From: an uncultured Tropicimonas sp.
GTDB taxonomy: Bacteria > Pseudomonadota > Alphaproteobacteria > Rhodobacterales > Rhodobacteraceae
Assembly (NCBI GenBank): GCA_947497945.1
Contig: CANMIP010000018.1
Coordinates: 58,116-122,115 of the forward strand
Length of the DNA stretch: 64,000 nt
Reading direction: 5' to 3'
A model generated the notes under the pieces. It was not told where the DNA came from. It saw only the letters and a list, made by a program, of their open reading frames with translations, and did not search any database. Shown here piece after piece: positions 23,701-32,700 of this stretch. A program made the translations under genes and the position numbers. Each line of letters begins with the position of its first letter. Position 1 is the first letter of the stretch.

Positions 23701-26700
23701 GATCAAGGGCGGCACGCCCTATACCGACAGTCTCGCCGTGGAAATCGAGGGCAACGGGACAACGCATCACTTTGCAAATCGCGCCGTCGTCCTGCGCTTC
23801 GACAGCAGCAACTGGGATGACCTGCAGACGGTCTATCTCTACGCGCCGGACGATACCCGCGCCGAGGGCGACCGGGTGCATGTGATCCAGCATTCGGTGA
23901 TCTCGCAGACATCGGCCGATTACGATGCGATCGATGTGCGCAATGTCGAGGTCGAGGTTCGCGACAATGACACACCTGGTGTCTATGTCGTTGAAATCGA
24001 AGCCGGTTCCTATACCGCGCCGGATATCTGGGTCGAGGATGGCCGCACGCTCGTGGCCGAAGGCATCCTCTACGATGACGACAGCGATCCGCTTACAGAT
24101 CCGATCGACACCAGCCTCAGCGACGAGATCCTCGTCTCGCTGGCCAAGGATCCGGGCGCGATCGGCGATGTCATCGTGGTCAACCTGAACTTCGGCGAAA
24201 CCAGCATAGACTTCGACTGGAATGACGATGGCGCGCTGACCTATGACGACGTGCGCGCCGGCGAGCGCATCCTGAATGCGCTGAACACCGAGCTGGCGAC
24301 AAGTGCTGGAACGGTCGACAGCGTGATCGGTCTTCTCTCGGATTCGGCGAACCTGACCTCCGAGAACCTCAATCTGGCCGATGTTTTTGCCGCGGGACAG
24401 GCGGACTCCGTCTACATTTCGGAGCTGCAGAGCCTTGTCACCAAGTTCGACGTGAACGGCGACGACGTGATCGACCGGTTCGACCTGGCGCTCACCGCCT
24501 CGACCGCCGACGACACGGTGGTGTTCAACAATGTCGCCGCGATCTCGGATGCCGCGATCACCTATGACAGCGCCGATACGCGCTTCGATGCCGCCACCGG
24601 CACGATCACCTTCAATGGCGACAACTGGGATATCCCGGTGCTCCTGACGGTCATCGCCAAGGATGACGGCATGCGGGAAGACCCGCAGACAGCCGTGCTG
24701 AATTTCTCGCGCGATCCTTCGACGGTCGGACAGCCGAACTATGTCTTCCCGAACCTGCGCTCCGGCCCGGGCTTGCTCGATATCGAGGTGATCGATGACG
24801 AGACGGCCGGCGCCATCGTGCTGGAATCGGGTGGAGATACCGTGCTGATCAATGACGGCGTCGACACGGATGGCTACGAGCTGCGGCTGACACAGCGGCC
24901 GGAGGGCGAGGTCAAGGTTGCGATCCTGACCGACGGCCTGGCCGATGTCGAGACGATCAACGGCAACCCGGTGACATATGACACCATTGGCGGGCTGCGC
25001 CCGTCGCAGAAATTCCTCGGCTCGATCATCTTCGGGGATGCCGGTGGACAGGCCACCATAACCCGCGGCACGGGCGCCGAGCTTGGCAGCTTCGTTGTCG
25101 ACGGTTGGGTCGCGGGCGAGTTGATCCGCATCGGCAATAGCGGTTTCGATCTTGATGGCGACGGCAATGTCGGCGTCGAGGATTTCAAGATCCTCAGCGT
25201 CACCGACCAGACCATCACGCTGACGGCCTCCGCGTTCTCCGATCTGCCATCCGGCGATCCGGTCGAGGTCGAGAACGACGTGATCCTGTCGATCCTGATC
25301 GAAGAGGATGTCTGGACCGGCAAGGTGGTCTACGTGTCTGCCGAAGATCCGCAACTCACCAAGGAAAACGGCGGCATTCCGGTCTTCGTCGACCGCCTCC
25401 TGCGGGTGGATGACAGCGGCGACCCGATCTCCGGCGACACCGAAGGGTGGCTGAAGCAGGGCTTCGTTGAAGGTCAGCGTGTGCGCATCACGCAGGACGG
25501 CACGACCAATTCCGTCGACCTGAAGATCGCGCTCATCCGTGGCAGCGCGGATGGTGGCGACAGCACCAACGACACCAAGGACAGTGTGCTTCAGTTCACG
25601 CTGGAACCGGTCTCAGGCGGATTGCCGGCCTGGCTGACCGGGGCCACGGCGACCCCGGTGACAGTCGAGGTCAACCGCATCGCGGTCCAGGCAGTCTTCG
25701 ACGAGACCAACTGGTACGAGCTGCAGAGCATCGACCTTGTTGCCGACACCCATTACGATGTCCCGCCGACCCGCGAAGGTGTGAAGGTCTTCCCGGTCAA
25801 GGCGCATCGCCTGTCCGACCTGCGCGGCCCGCTGGCCGTCGAGGGCGGCACGACGGGGGCCGACCGCTCGCTCACCAACGGCGTCAAGCTGCCGGGCGAG
25901 GCGGACGACTTCCTGCTCGCAATCGCGACCCAGGCGCCGGAAAGCCAGCAGATCGACGTGCTGAACATCTTCAATGACGGCTCCAAGGCCGATGGCGAAG
26001 GCGTTCTCACCGAGACCACGCTGCGCGGCTTCGGCATGGCCGAGGACCTTGTCTTCCCGGATGTGACCGGCCCGCTTTATGGCGAGGGCTCGGATAGCAG
26101 CATTCCGCAGGACCTGATCTATCCGGGCGGCATCAGCTTCGGAAAGATCAATTTCGGTGCCGGCGGGGCCGCAACCGATGGCGCCGTGAGCACCATCGAA
26201 GTGCTCAACGTGATGCTCGGCGAGGGCAACGATTACCTCGAGGTCGAGGGCACGTTGAACCCGGCCGAATTCGTCTCCGCCGAACAGGTCTTCGCGTTCT
26301 ACAATCCGGGTGAGGATCCGGATGTCGACCTGAACCCCGGCGTGGATGCCGATCCGGCAGTGATCGACGGCTTCGAGCGGTTCCCGGCATCTGACGGCCT
26401 GCAGACGATCCGCCGCGACGGGTTCGACTGGAAAGCCGAGGGCTTCCTCGTTGGCCAGACGATCCTCATCGACGGTCTCGATCCGGAAACCTGGAGCTGG
26501 ACCATCGTTGCGATCGAGGATGCCTATGAATATGTCGACGCGTTCGGCAACCTGCTGCTCGATCCGGCCACCGTGTCGGGGGCGAGCACAGGCAGCCCGT
26601 ATATCGACGACAAGACCGGATTGCCGCATCGCGACCCGAACGACAATTCGATCCTGGTGCTGTCGGGACCGGCCTTCCAGACGGCCAACCCGTTGCTCGA

Positions 26701-29700
26701 CGGCTATATCGACATCACCCTCGCCCAGAAGATCATTGCGCGGGACAAGCTGGTGATCGAGGAAGTGACGATCGACGTCGTTTCCACGGCCACGGGCGGA
26801 ACCGTGACACGCAGCGGCGCAAGTGCGGCCGAGACCTGGGAAGAAAACGGGTTCCTCGAAGGGCACCTGGTCCATGTCGGCGTGAATGGCATCATCTCCG
26901 TCGATACCGACGAAGAGGCCGCGCAATACCGCGTTGTCGAGTTCACCGAGGACGGGTTGGGCATGGTGCTCGAAGGCGCCGCGCTGGACGAGAGTTTCGA
27001 CCTCGGCGGCGGGACGACCCTGACCGAGCTGTTCTGGGTCCAGGGCGCGCATGGCGCGCTGACCGTGCTGCATGGCGGCGGCAACCTGCAGGTCGCCTCG
27101 ACCGGATTCTTCGATATCGTCTCCGACGAGGTCGATGGCTCCAGCGACGGAGCCGAGCTGATCGTGACCCGTCTCGACGGGCGCAGCTTCGCGCTCGATT
27201 CCAGCGTTGCGCTGAACGATGACCGCTTCGAGGTCGGGCAGGTGGTCCAGCTGGAAGGCGAGACGAATACCCGCGTGATCCTCGCGATCAAGACGGTCGA
27301 TCCCGCCGATTTCACGACGGCCGATCCCTCCGATGTGGATATGCCTGACTTCCTGACTTCGGGCACCAATTCGCAGATCGTGCTCTCCGCGCAGCTTGCG
27401 GGCGCCGGGGCGAGCTATGTCCAGCAGCAGGGCGAGTTCTCGCTCTACGTAGCGGAACCGGAAGTCACGACCACGACGGTCACGAATGTCGATATCCGCG
27501 TCGACCGGCTGATCCGCGCCGATGGCGGCAGCTGGATTTTGGATGGCTACGCCGAGGGCCAGGTGATCTACATCGATGGCATCGCCGGTGGCTTCACCAT
27601 CGAAGGCGTTACGGCAGACACGATCACGCTCGTCGATGCAGCGCTCGATCCCTGTGACGAGCCGGGCGTGACGGTGACGATCACCCGCACCGACATCACG
27701 ACGTCGGACGGGCAGCGCGTTGGCGGCGATCATTTCGTCGTCACCGGCGGCGCCGGGCCGGACAGCCCGCTCGTGATCTATGGCGATACCAGCCAGGACG
27801 GCACCTGGTATTCGGGGCAGTCCGACAACGTGCTGGGTCTGGAGTTCGGCGAGAAGCCCTTCGATCCGTTCCCGCAACTGTCGGATGAGGAAAACGAGGA
27901 TGACGAGTGGATCTTCCCGCTGGCCAACCGATTTGCCTTCCATGGCCATGACATCATCGATGCCAGCGCGCTTTACGCGGCCGAGGCTAATGCGGGCGAG
28001 TTCCCCTCGGTCGGCATCACGGCCTATGGCGGCGTGGGCGATGACCTGATCATCGGCTCGCAGACCGGCGACCACCTGGCCGGCGGCTCGGGCAATGACA
28101 CGATCATCGGCATGCGCGGGGTCGACCACATCTATGGCGACAGTGGCGTGAATGTCGACATTCTCACCCGGACCCTGCTCATTGCGACCAATGACAACAG
28201 CCCGGCGCCGACTGGGGACAAGTCCCTGCCGGCGACGGCAAGCACCTTCCAGGCCTATGGATCGGCCGTTGCCGACCCGCTCGGTGACGAGACCGAGGCC
28301 GTTGGCGCCGGAAATGACGTGATCACCGGCAATGGCAGCGGCATCGCCGATGGCCGTCCGGATATCATCTTCGGCGACCATGGCGCGGTGATCCAGAACG
28401 TGGTGAACCCGAACCTGCCGGATCCGGTCCTGCCGATCGACGGCACGAACGGGCTGAAGCAGAAGATCCAGACGACGCTGCTCGACACCGTGCTGGTCAT
28501 CAGCTCGGTCAATCCGCAGACCGGCGGCGACGACACGGTTTTCGGCTCCGAGATTGACGACGTCCTGATCGGCGGCGCGGGCAATGACATGCTCGATGGC
28601 GGCGAAGGCGACGACCTGATCTTCGGCGACAATGTCGAACTGGTCCGCACCGGCGGGTCCGATGGCGACCTGCTGGACGACATCGCCAGCCTGCGGTTCC
28701 AGACGCTGATGGGCGCGCTGATGTATTCGCGCACCGATCGTCCGGCCGAGGACGGCTATGGCATCGAGGTCGAACCGGGCCTCTGGGAAATCACGCCCGA
28801 CACGAGCGGTGTGCTCATGGTATCGCTCGATGCCAGCGGCGACCCGATCGCCCGCGATTACCGCGACCCGAACGGGCCGGGCTGGTGGGCCGAGTACGAG
28901 ATCGACTACAGCGAATGGCACACATTTGCCTATGAATCCGGCGCAGAAGGGGTTGGCTCCTTCGGCAATGACTACCTGGCCGGTGGTGCGGGCAATGACC
29001 AGATCTTCGGTCAGCTCGGCAATGACATCATCCAGGGCGACGGAACGATCCAGGGGGCCGTTGACGGTCTGCGCCATGTCGGTGCAGCGCGCGATCCGCA
29101 GGGTCCGACCGATCCTGTCGGCCTGCTCACCATCGTGGCGGCCAACGAGACCACCTCCGACGAGGATGGCAACGACTACATCGAAGGCGGCGGCGGTTGT
29201 GACGTGATCTTCGGCGGTCTCGGCCAGGACGACCTGGTCGGCGGTTCGTCGAGCTTCTTCAACCTGACCGAAGCCGAGATGCGCCCGGACAGCAAGGACA
29301 CGATCTTTGGTGGCACCGGCGAGCAGATCGATCGCAACAATGGTCATGTCGTCGGGAGCGAGATCCCGGTGGATGAAAATGGCAACCTGCTGCAGCAGCC
29401 CGACGCGCTGTCGCAAAGCCATGCGCGCGATGCCGACACGATTGCCGGCGACAACGCGAATATCATCCGCATCGTAGGCACGGGCGGGATCGACCTGATC
29501 GCCGACGACGCGATCAATCCGACCGCGGCCAGCGCCGAAGAGCTCTATGACGACGCGGGCGTTCCGGTCTATGCGGCGGCGTATGAAGCGCTCTACAACT
29601 CGCGCGACGGCCTCTACCAGTCCTACGACTACGACACCTTTGCCGGAAGCGAACGGATCATCGTCCGCGGCGTGACCCTGCTCGACTACACCCCGGGCGG

Positions 29701-32700
29701 GCCCGACTACCAGTCGGCGCTGTTCTCCGACACGGCCGGCGGCGAGTATCGCGAGATGTTCGGTATCGGCGCCAGCGTCGATATCGGCGGGCATGACGAG
29801 ATCCATGGCGAGACCGATGACGACACGATCTATCTCGGTGGCGGCAACGACATCGCCTTTGGTGACGCCCAGAACGACGACATCATCGGCGGCTGGGGCA
29901 ATGACTGGATTTCCGGCGGGACCGGCATCGACGGTATCCTCGGCGATGACGGGCGCATCTTCACCAGCCGCAACACGGCGCTGAGCGAAGATGGCAGTGT
30001 CAGCCTGAAGGGCAACACGCGCAGCTGGGGCAATTACGGCACCGAATATGCCGAGTCTCTCTATGGCGTCTACAGCCTGCTCAACGACGATCCGGACACT
30101 CGGACCAGCCAGGGCATCGTTATCAACGAAGTGATCGCAACCCCGGGCAACGTGCAGCAGACTACCGCCAATATCGAGGGCGAGCTGCTCAAGTCGGTCG
30201 ACCTGTCGCCGTTCAACGTGGTTGAGGGGCAGTCGCTCCTGCCGGGCGACAGCGCCAATCCGAACACGCATAACCCGCTCTATGCCGATGACGTGATCTT
30301 CGGCGGCCTCGGGGACGACTTCCTGCATGGCGGATCGGGCGATGACGCGATCGGTGGCGGCGAGGCGCTGCCGGAGAGCTATATCCAGCTCTTCGAAGAC
30401 GTGCTGCCGGAAGAATCGGTGGACAGCGAGCACAATCTCGTTGCGCCCACCGGCCTTGTGCGGACCGATTTCAGCCGGCCGTGGAACCCGGGGCATATCC
30501 TGCTCTTCAACACCGGCGAGCCGCATTGGAACGAACCGACCCCAGTTCAGTCTCGCACCGGCGAATTCTATCTCTACGATGAATACGACCCGCGGCGGAC
30601 GATCCTGTTCAACGACGACGGCTCGGTCTGGAAGGATGACAGCGTCGATCCGACGACGCTCAAGCATTTCTTCCTGAACCAACGCGACAATGAGGGTCCG
30701 ACGGCGCTGAGCTTTGTCGAATTCGCGCCCAACGGCACGCCGATCGGCGTGGAAGTGGCGCGGGAATCCGACGGCGACGACCGGATCTTCGGCGATATGG
30801 GCAATGACTGGATCGTCTCCGGCACCGGGCGCGACCATGTCTATGGTGGCTTCGGCAACGACCTGATGAATGCCGATGACGTGACCGGCGGGCCTGGCAA
30901 CAGCTACGACCTGACCGGGGCGCTCAACGATGCGCCGGAAACCCACCTGATCTGGGAGGATCGCGTCTTTGGCGGTGCCGGGCTCGACATCCTGATCGGC
31001 AATACCGGCGGTGACCGGCTGATCGATCACCTGGGCGAGTTCAACTCCTATATCGTTCCGTTTGCTCCGTTCGGGATCTCGACTGTCAGCCGGCAAGTGC
31101 CGCCGCAGCTCTGGGACTTCCTGACGGCGCAGGCGGCCAGCGATGGCGTGGACCTGACGCGGACGGCTGATACCGGAAACCACAATTCCCGGTCGCGCTA
31201 TTCCAACGTCCATTACCAGATGGGCGAGCCTTACGGCGAGCTTGGCCTGGTGGTGCAGAAGGACCATGGCTTCTGGCAGGACCAGAGCGGGCCGCCCACT
31301 GATCCGCAGGCCGGCAACATTCCGGGCGGCGCGCGGGACATCCTGCGCACGGCCGATTTCGACAACCGCACGCTCGACGCTTTCGCACCCGATCGTGGCA
31401 AATTCACCGCCACGGGCGGCTCGATGACGGTTGCCTCGGCGACGTCGGAGGAAACGGCCTCGGCGGTGTTCATGCTCGATGACTTCCTGCCGAGCTATTA
31501 CGAGGTGATGGCGACCTTCAACCTCGACAAGCCGACAGGTGGCTGGAAGTCCAACGGCTACGTGATCTTCGACTATTACAGCGATATCGACTTCAAGTTC
31601 GCCGGCATCAACGTGTCGACCAACAAGATCGAGATGGGCTATGTCGACGAGGCCGGCTGGCACTATGTCCAGCAGTCGAAAAAGCCGGTGCGGATCAAGC
31701 CGGGGCAGGACTACACCGTCACCGTTGCCGTGAATGGCAATAACGTGACCGTTGCCGTGGCAGGGGTGAACTGGTTCACCTATGACTACACCCCGCGCGT
31801 GGACGCCCGTGGCGATCCGATCCCGCTCAATGGCGGCCTGGTCGGCGTGGGCATGGACGGCTCTTCTGGCAAAGTTGACAACTTCCTCGTCCAGATCCTG
31901 CCGCCCGACTGGACGCTCGACGAAACCGACGATTTCGAACCTCCGCTCGCGGAAGTGCCGCGGGTTGACGAGACCACCGGTTGGATGGAAACGTCCGGAC
32001 GCCTTGTCGGAACCGCTGGTTCGGACGGACCGGCCGTGCAGACGGTCGATCTCGGTGCTGGTCTCAAGTCCAACTCGGTGCTGGAGATGGAGGTGGATAT
32101 CACCTCCGCCGGCATGGCCGGGCTTGTCTTCGACCGCTACGACGCGGAGAACTACAAGTTCGCTGCGCTCGACGTGGCCAATGACCGGCTCGTGGTCGGT
32201 CATGAAAGCGGCCGGGACGGGTTCGTGATCGACGCGACCTATTCGGTGGCGCTCGATACGGCGGCGGACCATCACCTGCAGGTGACGATGCAGGGGGCAG
32301 GGATCGCCATCAAGGTCGATGGCGTGACGCTCTCCAGTCATGGCTTCAATGCCGCGCTGGTGGATGGGTCCTTCGGGATCGCGGTCTTCGAGGGCAGCGC
32401 CAGCTTCGACAACTTGCGCATTGCCACCAATGACGATGCCTTTGCCGAGGCCATGAGCCTTGCCGCCGCAAGCGCCGCCTATGTTACGGCGGATGCTCCG
32501 GAACTCGAGGTCGAAGACGTTCAGGCGCTCTACGATGCTGCGCTCGCCGACTGGGCCGAAAGCGGTCTGGTCTCCGAGGCCGAGATCGCGGCGCTCGAAG
32601 GCGTGACCCTGGTGGTCGCCGATCTTGAGGGCGATACGCTGGCCCGCGTGACGGAAGACGACACGATCGTTCTGGATGTCACCGCAGCCGGTGTCGGCTG

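Noticed and set aside
15959-25354. 3131-aa open frame on the minus strand, antisense to the giant gene
   Set aside because: Arg/Asp/Ile-rich low-complexity translation with no recognisable domains; explained by the sense strand's high-GC, Asp/Gly/Thr-rich codon usage that rarely creates stops on the opposite strand.
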